Part shown: piece after piece, positions 48,135-56,377 of the stretch | How the letters are laid out: each line of letters begins with the position of its first letter | Numbering within the stretch: the stretch's first letter is position 1 | NCBI GenBank assembly: GCA_029245955.1 | Contig: JAQWOH010000071.1 | Location: forward strand, 40,595 to 104,594 | Reading direction: 5' to 3' | DNA length: 64,000 nucleotides | Source of the DNA: Fuerstiella sp. | Lineage (GTDB): Bacteria > Planctomycetota > Planctomycetia > Planctomycetales > Planctomycetaceae | Notes under the pieces: generated by a model | What the model was told of the DNA's origin: nothing | Databases searched by the model: none | What the model saw: only the letters and a program-made list of their open reading frames with translations | Made by a program: the position numbers and the translations under genes

Positions 48135-49133
48135 CTATTTCAGGACTTCCTGGATCACGTCGTCCGCTGTGATACCGTCGGACATGCCCTGGAAGTTGAC
48201 AAGGATTCTGTGTCGCAGAACGTCCGGAGCAACAGCTCTGAGGTCTTCGCCGGCCACAGCAAAACGTCCTTCCAGCAGTGCGCGAACTTTGCCGGCGAGT
48301 ATCAGCGACTGGACTCCACGAGGTGACGCGCCCAGCGACACTACTTCGTTGATCATAGATGGCGTATATTTGTTTCCGGGTTGTGTGGCCATGACCAGCT
48401 GAATCGCTTCCGTTTCAACATGCTCAGGAACCGGAACTGCGCGAACCACCTGTCGCATGCGAAGTATCGTTGCGGCGTCGGACACTGCGTTCAACTGTAC
48501 TTCACTGTTGGATGTTGTCCGGCGAAGAATTGTGCGATAGTCGTTTTCGGCCGGGTAGCCCACAACAAGCTTGAACAGAAAACGGTCCAGCTGTGCTTCG
48601 GGCAGCGGATAAGTTCCTTCCTGCTCGACCGGGTTCTGGGTGGCCATTACACAGAACGGTTCTTCAAGTTTGATAGTGCGGTTGCCGACGGAGATCTGTT
48701 TTTCCTGCATGGATTCCAGCAAAGCTGCCTGAGTGCGAGGCGTTGCTCTGTTGATCTCGTCCGCCAGCACCAGGTTTGCCACCAGCGGTCCGGCCTGAAA
48801 TTCCAGTTTCGTGCCACCCGCTTCGTCTTCCGTCAGAACGTTTGTTCCGCGAATGTCGGCAGGCATCATGTCCGGAGTAAACTGAATCCGGCTGAAGGTC
48901 AGGTCAATCGCTTCACCGATGGAACTGACCAGCAGTGTTTTGCCAAGCCCCGGCACGCCTTCCAGAAGAACGTGACCTGCCGCAAACAGGGCTGCCAGAA
49001 CGCCGTCCACCGTGGCATCCTGCCCTACGATCATGCGGGCGACCTCAGCACGAATCGACGCGTGCACGCTGCGGAATTCGGCGGCTGCTTCTCGGGCCAT
49101 TTCGGGGTTATCAACAGTCAGGGTATCACTCAT
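48135..49133 (-). CDS. MoxR-family AAA+ ATPase
   Basis: The 332-residue product is a complete MoxR ATPase. Walker A is GVPGLGKT at 59-66, Walker B is LVLADE at 121-126 followed by INRATPRTQAALLESMQE, and the sensor 1 segment appears as CVMATQNPVEQEGTYPLPEAQLDRF. It probably acts as a chaperone that remodels or inserts cofactors into VWA proteins in concert with DUF58. Its ATG overlaps the stop of the upstream membrane-protein gene by 4 bases (ATGA). Confidence 0.95.
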   Translation of the reverse strand: MSDTLTVDNPEMAREAAAEFRSVHASIRAEVARMIVGQDATVDGVLAALFAAGHVLLEGVPGLGKTLLVSSIGEAIDLTFSRIQFTPDMMPADIRGTNVLTEDEAGGTKLEFQAGPLVANLVLADEINRATPRTQAALLESMQEKQISVGNRTIKLEEPFCVMATQNPVEQEGTYPLPEAQLDRFLFKLVVGYPAENDYRTILRRTTSNSEVQLNAVSDAATILRMRQVVRAVPVPEHVETEAIQLVMATQPGNKYTPSMINEVVSLGASPRGVQSLILAGKVRALLEGRFAVAGEDLRAVAPDVLRHRILVNFQGMSDGITADDVIQEVLK

Positions 49134-50728
49134 GATTGCGGGGCATCGCTTTCTGTGGCATTGATGGTTTGTGGCGTATTGACACTGTTGGTGGCGGGGG
49201 CGGACTGTGTTGCCGACGTGCGGAGCGGAAATCTGGCGCGGCGGTCCAGAAAGTATCGCTTCACCAGATCCTGAAGCCAGGGAGAAAAATCGGGATGATG
49301 AATCGGGCCAACGATTCCGTCGCGGGGCGATCGATTCTGAGCCGGACCCTGATCACTCTGTTCAGCCTCGGGAGTGATACGCTGCTGCGTGATTCGAATA
49401 CGACCTTTGTTGGGCTGTCCGTTAACACGGTCCGGGATGGGAACTCCCAGAACCAGTGACGCAACACCGCGAGATTTCTTCTGTCCACCGGGACCGCCGC
49501 GTCCGTTGGCGTCCGGATTAGGGCGGTCCGTTCCGAAGCCAATCTGCAGGTCACGGTTGACCGGAGTACGCCGATCACGCATGTTCGGCTGCACACCTCC
49601 CCGCGATTCCTGTTCCTCCTCTTCATCGTCCACGCTGTCTTCATCTTCAATGTCTTTGTCGTCGGGGGTTGCTGCCTGGCTGGTACTGGCCCAGTCGCTC
49701 GGTGCAGCATTGTTGTCAGAGCCTTTGGATGAACCCTGACCCGCAGTTGCCCCGGAAGGCTTGTCATTCTGCTTGCGGGGTTTCTTCTTCCGGTCATTTT
49801 TCGGAGTCACTTGTTGTTTTTTCTTCGGCGTGGTTTTTGTCTGGTCACCGGGTCTTGACGGCTGCCCGGATGCCGATGGAGACCCTTTTGCGCTGGATGG
49901 ATTGGCGGATTGCCGGCTTTCCCGCGTCTCACCTTCGTTAACCTTGCCCTGGGATTCTTCTGCGTTGTCGGGAATTGCAGCATTGGCGGCCCCCTGCCGA
50001 TTCACGGCACGCTGACTGTGTTGATCGGGGGACGAATCGATCTGTTTGGGGGGTGGCTGCTGATCGTTCGTTGTCAACAGTTGTTTTTTCGGTGTCGGTG
50101 TCTGCTCGACAGATGTACTGTCGCTGACCGGAGTCACGGTGTGTCCCGCGGGACTGTCTGCCACAGTCGCGCGTTCGAGTTGTGTCAGCAGACCAGCCAG
50201 CACCAGTGCGGTGATGGCCACAGGAACCGGCCAGAGCGATGAACGGCTGACGGAGAATTCGGCTGGCCCCCTGTCGAGTACGGTGTCGCGTCCACCGGCA
50301 GCCCAGTCAACGGCATCCTCAACCGCAGCCTGCATGAAGCCGTCTCGTGATGTCCGGCGAAGGAATTCATCTGCGGTCACAATTCGGTCGCTGGAACCGA
50401 TTTGTTCGTCTGCAGCGCGAAGTGCTCTGTGTCGAGTCACCTGAAACTGACGCATGGCCGCTTCACCGCATAACCAGACCGCAGGTATGACACATGTGAG
50501 AAATATCCATGCTTCCCAGGGCAGCCACGCACCCGCCGCAAAGCCGAACAGCCAGCGAAGCAGCTGTGTGGTCACCGCCAGCAGCGGGGCAGCAATCAGC
50601 AACTTCAGGGCTGTGGAGATGTTTGCGCGTATGAAGCTGCGTTGATCCAGTGTTTTAATCTGTCGGGATGTGTTTTGCGCTACGGCTTCGATGTCACCAG
50701 TCAGCAGCGCAGTCTTCTGCTGATTCAC
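49130..50728 (-). CDS. Membrane protein with long disordered arm, MoxR operon
   Basis: I start it at GTG 50728: an AAGGAGG sequence lies 7 bases upstream and the GTG overlaps the upstream stop as GTGA; an ATG at 50758 would have no such site. The 532-residue product has two membrane helices in the first 90 residues (KLLIAAPLLAVTTQLLRWLF; WIFLTCVIPAVWLC), another near 170-190, then about 200 residues of low complexity rich in Gln, Lys, Pro, Ser and later Asp/Glu (DEDSVDDEEEEQE). The C-terminal third is ordered-looking with RDGIVGPIHHPDFSPWLQDL. I do not recognise the family; its place right before moxR suggests a membrane partner. Confidence 0.75.
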   Translation of the reverse strand: MNQQKTALLTGDIEAVAQNTSRQIKTLDQRSFIRANISTALKLLIAAPLLAVTTQLLRWLFGFAAGAWLPWEAWIFLTCVIPAVWLCGEAAMRQFQVTRHRALRAADEQIGSSDRIVTADEFLRRTSRDGFMQAAVEDAVDWAAGGRDTVLDRGPAEFSVSRSSLWPVPVAITALVLAGLLTQLERATVADSPAGHTVTPVSDSTSVEQTPTPKKQLLTTNDQQPPPKQIDSSPDQHSQRAVNRQGAANAAIPDNAEESQGKVNEGETRESRQSANPSSAKGSPSASGQPSRPGDQTKTTPKKKQQVTPKNDRKKKPRKQNDKPSGATAGQGSSKGSDNNAAPSDWASTSQAATPDDKDIEDEDSVDDEEEEQESRGGVQPNMRDRRTPVNRDLQIGFGTDRPNPDANGRGGPGGQKKSRGVASLVLGVPIPDRVNGQPNKGRIRITQQRITPEAEQSDQGPAQNRSPRDGIVGPIHHPDFSPWLQDLVKRYFLDRRARFPLRTSATQSAPATNSVNTPQTINATESDAPQS

Positions 50729-53121
50729 CGAGCTGCCTCCTTGCGTCTTAGTTCGCACCGTCGCGTCTGCACCACCTCGCCACTGCGGGCATCTCGAACC
50801 ACGACCACCACTTCGACGCTGCCGGGTTCGATACGCAGCCCCATGCGCGTTCCGCCTCTGGTCTGACCCTCTTCCAGTTGATCCAGGTATCTGCTGTTTT
50901 CAGATTCAATGTCGGACAGGTCACGAGCGAAATTAAACTCCAGTCGACCATCGTCGTCGGGCAGATAGGCAACGCCCTTTCGTGGCCCTGTTGTTGCCAA
51001 TCCCCTGGCCAGCATGCGATGGATAACAACGCCACTCGATCCGTGGAACACGACGCCTCGTTCGGCGATGATGACCTGGACGACCAATGGCTTCAGGTCA
51101 GGTTCGTCTTCCGAACCGATTACGGGGCCCTGTACCGTGATGTGGCCGGTCAGCGCTGTACCGACCAGCTCGGCGTTGCCGTTGATTTCGATGGGAGCTG
51201 CCCGCTGTAACTGTGAGACCACCAAGTCCCGCGTCATTTCGTAGATCTTTTCCGCGTCACGGTGTTTCCCGGCTCCCGGAGCCTGAAGGATTCCGTCAAC
51301 GATCTGGACCACAGGACCATTAACACCAAGCCAGCCGGCCATGTAATGACCCAGGGGCGTGACCAGTGGTTCCAGACGCGGGACAGACAGATGATAGGAC
51401 AGAAACAGACACTCGGTATCGGCAAAGTGAGACATGACGCCCTGGTTGCCCATGGCACCACCGATCGCACCGCCCCGTTGTTCGTTTCCGACGTAGGCAT
51501 TGGTAAAGAACTCCACAAGGCACGTCCTGTTCGTTCTGTTTGCCGACGCTGTTTCATACTGGTCCGGCGCTGAATAGTTACGAACTCGTCCGCTGATCAT
51601 TCGGTCGATCGTTTCTATGGTCATGCGTTCGTCCGGTGGCAGTTCTTTATCCATTCGGGCCAGGGCTTCCATGGCCAGTTCACTGCTTTCCTGTTTGACC
51701 AGAGCCTGGATGTAGCGGCTGAAGGCGCGTTTCTTTTTTCCATTTGCTTCGTAAACACGGGCCAGATTCAAGTTGATCATTCCGTCTTCGGGCAGACCGA
51801 ATGCAGCTGACAGCAAGTGACGCCAGGCCTCACGTTTGTCATCAGGCAGCAACAACTCGCCCAGGCGGCCGTGCAGCCTGTAATTTGCCTCCGGGTAGCG
51901 GTCTTTGCGAGCGCTTTTGACGCCCAGTTGCCCGGCCGTAATTCCCAGACTTTGTTCTCCTTCGTTCACCAGTTCTTCCATCAGGTCAAACAGTCGTGTC
52001 GCCCGCAGGTCCTCCGGCATGGAATCGTTAACCCATTGAATGGCGTGGGAAAATTCATCCTCGTCGGCACCTTCGTCCAGCAACAGGGTCAGCAGAAATT
52101 CAGCGGCTTCACGAGCCAGGCGTGTTTCGCCATGGTTGTTCAGCCAGTTCCGAACAAGGTCTCGATCCTCGGCAACCATCGCCTGAAACCACGCCAGGTC
52201 CTCTTCCGGGAAATCAGGAGAATCTGCTCTGCGCAGTGTGGCCAGCAATGACTGACGATCGACGTGAATCTGAAACTGCTGCAGCAGGTTGATTCCCATC
52301 ACACCGGCCACACCATCCGGATGGATCTGAATGACTTCTTCAGGGCGAAACGCGATGTACGGTGAAAAGTCAATAGACTCACATTCCACCGGGCCAACGT
52401 TACCGGCCGGACGTTGCAGTGAATTACAGAGCCGGCGGTCGAGCACGGTGTCGTACCGCGACGAACCAATGGCCAGAGCACGTTTCAATGCTTCCCCGGA
52501 GCCCTGCAGAGTGACCGGCAGCCAGACCAGATCATTCTGAAGGGAAATGGGCACGACAACTTCATCGGACGGGCGATCTTCCTGTTGCAGCCCCAGCTGT
52601 CCAGGCGGCGCCAGCGTGACTTTTCCCTGAGGCAGATCGAAGATGATATCAAAATGTTTCAGTACGTGTGAGCCGATCGCTCCCGTAAGGGCATTCTCTC
52701 CGATTTCCTGAGAGTGATATTTTGTATAGTCTTCAAAGTCTTCTTCCGGTCCGAGTTCGCGGCGGGCGATCTGCAGAGTGAAATCGGGGAAGTGCAGTGT
52801 CAGAGGATTCGGCTTTCCGGACTGACTTTCCGCTGGCAGTGGCGCAGCTGCACGGTTATGCAGTTGCAGGCCGTAGGCGCCGTCGAAGTCGAGCCACAGA
52901 TTCACCGGGATACGCAGTCTGGGGCCGGAAATGTCGCAGGCCAGAACCAGCTTCCCATCGATATTCCGAACCGAAATCGAACCCCCTTCGGCGCTGATGA
53001 TCGGTGGCCCGCCAATTGATACGCTATCCTGTCCCCGTGCAACACGCATCGCTGACAGAACAGTCGTCACGAAGAGCAGGAACGTGACGCACGATCGTAA
53101 TACAGAATGAGCATGACGCAA
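50725..53121 (-). CDS. Exported retropepsin-like protein with TPR-like region, operon head
   Basis: The 798-residue product starts with a signal peptide (MRHAHSVLRSCVTFLLFVTTVLSAMRVARG). Residues about 40-310 look like two retropepsin-type beta barrels (RIPVNLWLDFDGAYGLQLH; LPVTLQ...ALAIGSSRYDTVLDRRL, then DGVAGVMGINLLQQF), but the DTG/DSG triads are not kept, so protease activity is doubtful. A helical TPR-like part follows (about 320-500: LNLARVYEANGKKKRAFSRY), then a beta-rich C-terminus. It is the first gene of the operon and overlaps the next by 4 bases. Probably a periplasmic structural or substrate-binding component. Confidence 0.72.
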   Translation of the reverse strand: MRHAHSVLRSCVTFLLFVTTVLSAMRVARGQDSVSIGGPPIISAEGGSISVRNIDGKLVLACDISGPRLRIPVNLWLDFDGAYGLQLHNRAAAPLPAESQSGKPNPLTLHFPDFTLQIARRELGPEEDFEDYTKYHSQEIGENALTGAIGSHVLKHFDIIFDLPQGKVTLAPPGQLGLQQEDRPSDEVVVPISLQNDLVWLPVTLQGSGEALKRALAIGSSRYDTVLDRRLCNSLQRPAGNVGPVECESIDFSPYIAFRPEEVIQIHPDGVAGVMGINLLQQFQIHVDRQSLLATLRRADSPDFPEEDLAWFQAMVAEDRDLVRNWLNNHGETRLAREAAEFLLTLLLDEGADEDEFSHAIQWVNDSMPEDLRATRLFDLMEELVNEGEQSLGITAGQLGVKSARKDRYPEANYRLHGRLGELLLPDDKREAWRHLLSAAFGLPEDGMINLNLARVYEANGKKKRAFSRYIQALVKQESSELAMEALARMDKELPPDERMTIETIDRMISGRVRNYSAPDQYETASANRTNRTCLVEFFTNAYVGNEQRGGAIGGAMGNQGVMSHFADTECLFLSYHLSVPRLEPLVTPLGHYMAGWLGVNGPVVQIVDGILQAPGAGKHRDAEKIYEMTRDLVVSQLQRAAPIEINGNAELVGTALTGHITVQGPVIGSEDEPDLKPLVVQVIIAERGVVFHGSSGVVIHRMLARGLATTGPRKGVAYLPDDDGRLEFNFARDLSDIESENSRYLDQLEEGQTRGGTRMGLRIEPGSVEVVVVVRDARSGEVVQTRRCELRRKEAAR
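50736..50742 (-). promoter_or_regulatory. Ribosome binding site AAGGAGG deciding a GTG start
   Basis: Perfect anti-16S match located 7 bases before GTG 50728 on the minus strand, inside the 3' end of the upstream gene. It supports translational coupling and rules out the ATG at 50758, which has no comparable site. Confidence 0.8.
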
Positions 53122-53358
53122 TATTCAGATCCCATGTTTGATAAGTCACCAATGGTAGCCGGAAGGCACATCGGTTACATCAAACAAAAGCACAAATATC
53201 ACGACTGTCCGGTGTCAGCGATCAGTCCGGCAGCACCACCCTGATTACTTGCGAGCCGAGCCTTCAATTTTTCCGAAGGCAAATGTGTCAGCGATCATTT
53301 CGACGTTGATTCTTACACTGGATGGTACGCTCACGGCGACCGGTACAAAGCCGCGTCC
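53122..53358. other. Spacer upstream of the MoxR/Bat operon
   Basis: 237 bases with no gene recognised; the operon promoter is expected here. No clear promoter elements identified. Confidence 0.4.
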
Positions 53359-54420
53359 TCAGCATGATCCTGGTAAGATCGCCACCTCCAGAACCACGCC
53401 GGTGTTGGCATCAAGGACTTTGAATTCCGGAGACTTGCCAACCGGATGCCATCCTGTGTACTGCTCGCCCGCTTTTCCGTAATACCAAATGTGATCCGGT
53501 GAGAACTGCACTTTGCTGCCAAGTCGGGTGAACTGGAATTCGGATTCGACCGGCCCGCCCCAGTTGAACTGTGTCGCACGCGCCGCTGTCAGCTCAAGCG
53601 GAGCCATTCTGCCGGCGCTGATCTGCACCCGATGGTTACCCAGGCCAAGCTGTCCTCCCACGATTGTGTACGTTCCCGCTGGCACCTTGACCGAACCGTC
53701 GATTGCGCCGACGTCAAACGAATGCTGACGGTCCTCTGACACGATTACAGACGATAGTAACACCGCTTTGGAATTGAACGATGTCGACATATCGATCCGG
53801 GCCGTCGGACCGTCGTATCCGGTCAGAGTGACGGCAGTTCCATTGTCTGCATAGTCGACCGTCTGCAGGTGGTCGCCGGCAAATATGGTTTTCGACAGCA
53901 GCATCGCATGGTCACCGGTGCCGACAATCATTGCGTCGCTGCCGACGTCATTGAAACGTCCGTTGCCGTTCTGGTCGATAATGCGAAGGGGTATTGGTCC
54001 TGCCGGGGTACTGATCGTTCCGGCCAGTGCGCCGCCCGGAGCCCACTCCCAGCCGTTTGCATCGTTGCGTATGCGGACGGCATAACGAAACGGTTTGCCT
54101 GCTGGTGTCTTTCCAGAGAGCACAACGCGAGTTGTCGAAACGTTTGTCTTCGCGTCCACAAGCGGCTTGATCGTCCGATCCGTTTCCCCGTCTCCGTCGG
54201 TGTCGAACTTTAGATCGTTGCCGTGGTACTGAACCGGAAATCCGGTTCCGTTGGCATGAGGGACTTTGATCGCGTCGTTGACTGGAAACCACTGTTCTTG
54301 GGGCAGCTGGATAGACCAGTTGCGATAACTGCGGTAGCGCAGTTCCACCGAGACCGACTCGTCAGCGGAACACGGTACAAGCATGATTGCGGCGATGACG
54401 CCAGGCAGAAACCGACACAT
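53359..54420 (-). CDS. Exported beta-rich protein with calcium-type loops
   Basis: The 353-residue product has a signal peptide (MCRFLPGVIAAIMLVPCSADE). Two acidic loops, DTDGDGETDRT near 73-83 and DQNGNGRFNDVGSD near 148-161, have the Asp/Asn spacing of EF-hand or dockerin calcium loops. The rest alternates strands and ends with a WHPVGKSPEFKVLD region. I do not recognise the family. It probably folds as a calcium-stabilised secreted beta protein. It is 237 bases upstream of the Bat operon and not clearly part of it. Confidence 0.7.
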   Translation of the reverse strand: MCRFLPGVIAAIMLVPCSADESVSVELRYRSYRNWSIQLPQEQWFPVNDAIKVPHANGTGFPVQYHGNDLKFDTDGDGETDRTIKPLVDAKTNVSTTRVVLSGKTPAGKPFRYAVRIRNDANGWEWAPGGALAGTISTPAGPIPLRIIDQNGNGRFNDVGSDAMIVGTGDHAMLLSKTIFAGDHLQTVDYADNGTAVTLTGYDGPTARIDMSTSFNSKAVLLSSVIVSEDRQHSFDVGAIDGSVKVPAGTYTIVGGQLGLGNHRVQISAGRMAPLELTAARATQFNWGGPVESEFQFTRLGSKVQFSPDHIWYYGKAGEQYTGWHPVGKSPEFKVLDANTGVVLEVAILPGSC

Positions 54421-54570
54421 ATGCAGAGCTCCTGTCAGAGTAATTTAATGCCGAAACGTGATCGTACTCGATCAAACGTAAAACCTGCACGGCCAATTCC
54501 GGGAAACACTGACAATTTGGGCCGCTAATCGCCTGATGGGCTGTTTCGGCAGGTGGAACGGTGCCCCCAG

Positions 54571-55227
54571 TCATGATTCTGACGCGGGCTTCTGTTTGTT
54601 TATTGGCTGCGCGGCTTCCGGGATCGCATTCCTGAATGACTGCAGCATTTCAACGAAGTCCTTCACGGTACCACCGCCAACATGTTGAGTGACAGGGGCT
54701 CCGTCGACATTAAAACAAATGAAAGTGGGAAACGACCGTATGCCGTTCATGGCTGCCAGTTCGCGATGTTTTTCTGAATCGATATAGACCGGTACAAATT
54801 CCCTGAGCGCTTCTTTTGCTTCGTCCGTGGGGTAGACGCGGGCGATCATTCTCTTACACGGTCCGCACCACGAAGCTGAGAACATGGCGACAATCGGTTT
54901 CCCCGTTCTTGCGGAATGTTTCCTGGCCTTCGCAAAGTCAGTCAGCCAGTATTGCGGCAGTTCCTGGTCGGACTGATGCCCCCTGATAGGGACACTTTTG
55001 AAGACTTGCTGAAACATCACGATTCGGTCTGCGAATTCAATGTCCGTAATCGTTCCGTCAGCGTCACTGTCGACTTTGGTCACAAAACTGTCAAGTTGTC
55101 GTTTATCAGCATCGACAATGTGTCGGGCCGCGTAAGCACGGAATTCTTTAACCGTTCGTTCCCTTGCGGCTGAGAAATGCGCAGCCAGGAAAAATGTTGC
55201 GACAACGCTCACCAGTCTGACTGCCAT
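54571..55227 (-). CDS. Exported thioredoxin-fold protein with EF hand
   Basis: The start is placed at ATG 55227, giving a signal peptide (MAVRLVSVVATFFLAAHFSAA) and a 218-residue protein; the frame is open further upstream. An EF-hand loop DSDADGTITDIE lies near residues 52-63, followed by a thioredoxin domain with the redox motif WCGPC near 120-124 and the cis-Pro segment SFPTFICF. The thioredoxin part resembles secreted DsbE/TlpA-like or thiol-disulfide carriers. The joining of EF hand and thioredoxin is unusual and suggests calcium-dependent placement or stability. Substrate unknown. Confidence 0.85.
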   Translation of the reverse strand: MAVRLVSVVATFFLAAHFSAARERTVKEFRAYAARHIVDADKRQLDSFVTKVDSDADGTITDIEFADRIVMFQQVFKSVPIRGHQSDQELPQYWLTDFAKARKHSARTGKPIVAMFSASWCGPCKRMIARVYPTDEAKEALREFVPVYIDSEKHRELAAMNGIRSFPTFICFNVDGAPVTQHVGGGTVKDFVEMLQSFRNAIPEAAQPINKQKPASES

Positions 55228-55481
55228 GTAATCTGATTCTTCCGCCGCAGGTCGTTTGTGAATGACACATACCATAAGGCAACGAACAGGATTCGCTCTC
55301 AGGAAACGACCACGCATCAGAATAATTTCGGCAATTTCCTGTGCCAGTCCTCTGGTCGAGTCCACAGACCTCGGAAAGCCTTGTCATACAGACGGAAAAT
55401 GTCTGATGGACATCGCCGACCGCCTGAGAGAATCGGTATGTTGCTCCCGGTTTTGTGCCCGAAGAGTGCAATGCCGCGTTC
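55228..55481. other. Spacer before sulfatase pseudogene
   Basis: About 250 bases with no clear protein sequence. The 5' part of the sulfatase gene, which would carry the active site, is not recognisable here. Confidence 0.35.
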
Positions 55482-55915
55482 TGTGATGAGACGGTCAAAA
55501 TCCTCAATGAGCATGCAGCATCGGGGGGGGCAAGCCTCTGTTCCTGTACTATGCGGTGCTCGAACCGCACATGTCTTGGCTTCGAACCGAAGAGTTTATC
55601 GGCAAAAGCAGAGCGGGCTCTTATGGCGATTATCTTATGGCGATTACATAGTGCAGCTCGACCACGAAGTCGGTCGAGTTCTTGCGGCCTTGAAGAAACA
55701 CGCTGGTGATTTTCTTCAGCGACAGCGGAGCGATGTGGCGGTCGCCGGACATGGAGAGATTCAGCCATGAGGCCAACGGAATCTTCTCCGGAACAAAGGG
55801 AACACCATGGGAAGGCGGTCATCGCGTCCCGTTCATTGCCCGATGCCCCGGCAGGATTCCGACACCCAGCGTAACCGATGCACTCATCAATCACAGCCAT
55901 CTATCCGCCCCGTTC
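55482..55915 (+). pseudogene. Truncated, frameshifted sulfatase
   Basis: Sulfatase sequence can be followed on the plus strand through three frames: CDETVKILNEHAAS, then after a frame change in a G8 run (55523-55530) GKPLFLYYAVLEPHMSWLR and EEFIGKSRAGSYGDY, then after a 14-bp tandem duplication (55621-55648) IVQLDHEVGRVLAALKKHA, then after a small deletion VIFFSDSGAMWRSPDME and GTPWEGGHRVPFIARCPGRI. The N-terminal half with the CxPxR cysteine is absent and similarity ends at about 55915, close to an interspersed repeat. No functional product is expected. Confidence 0.8.
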
Positions 55916-55933
55916 GTAGTGTTGCTGGGTGGT

Positions 55934-55970
55934 GGCACAGGTAATCCGAAGCGTAAGCGAGGGACCACAG
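55934..55970. repeat. Probable planctomycete interspersed repeat
   Basis: The plus strand reads NPKRKRG and the minus strand PSLTLRIT in open frames; peptides of this kind recur as spurious annotation in many planctomycete genomes because a short dispersed DNA repeat encodes them. A 12-base core (AAGCGTAAGCGA, 55949-55960) is found in reverse complement at 24482-24493, upstream of the second DUF1501 gene. The element marks the 3' break of the sulfatase pseudogene. Confidence 0.5.
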
Positions 55971-56377
55971 ACGAGAAAGCCAACAGCAGCAGGATATCTC
56001 CGACGCAAACACCGAAACCCGAAATCACCTGTTTGCCGAATATCAGGCGTTTGTCGCTGTTCGAAAACTGAAGCCGTTGGCGGTGCAGGTGGCCGACAGA
56101 AAAAGCCAGAGAAAGACGCGGACTCCGCGACCTCTCTACGAAACGAACAGTGACGCCCCGAAGTCAGCCGAGCCACTGAGCCAGGCGTACCAACCAGTGT
56201 CTCAGTCGGAACTCATCGGAGGTGACCATGTCTCTGATGCCGGCGAATTCCGTGGATACCATGACTGGGCATCAAGTCCACATTCCTGCTTCTCGATCCA
56301 CGCGTGACAGCGTGTTCGTGAGATGCGAATGAGTTTCAGTACACCAGCAAGAGGCATGTACCGTGGGGACGATGGTG
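55971..56377. other. 407-base stretch without a recognisable gene
   Basis: Short frames on both strands lack family signals. Likely remnants following the repeat, plus the 3' flank of the GYF_2 gene. Confidence 0.35.

Noticed and set aside
55148..55900. 250-residue minus-strand open frame
   Set aside because: Antisense to the sulfatase pseudogene and overlapping the thioredoxin gene start; no domain.
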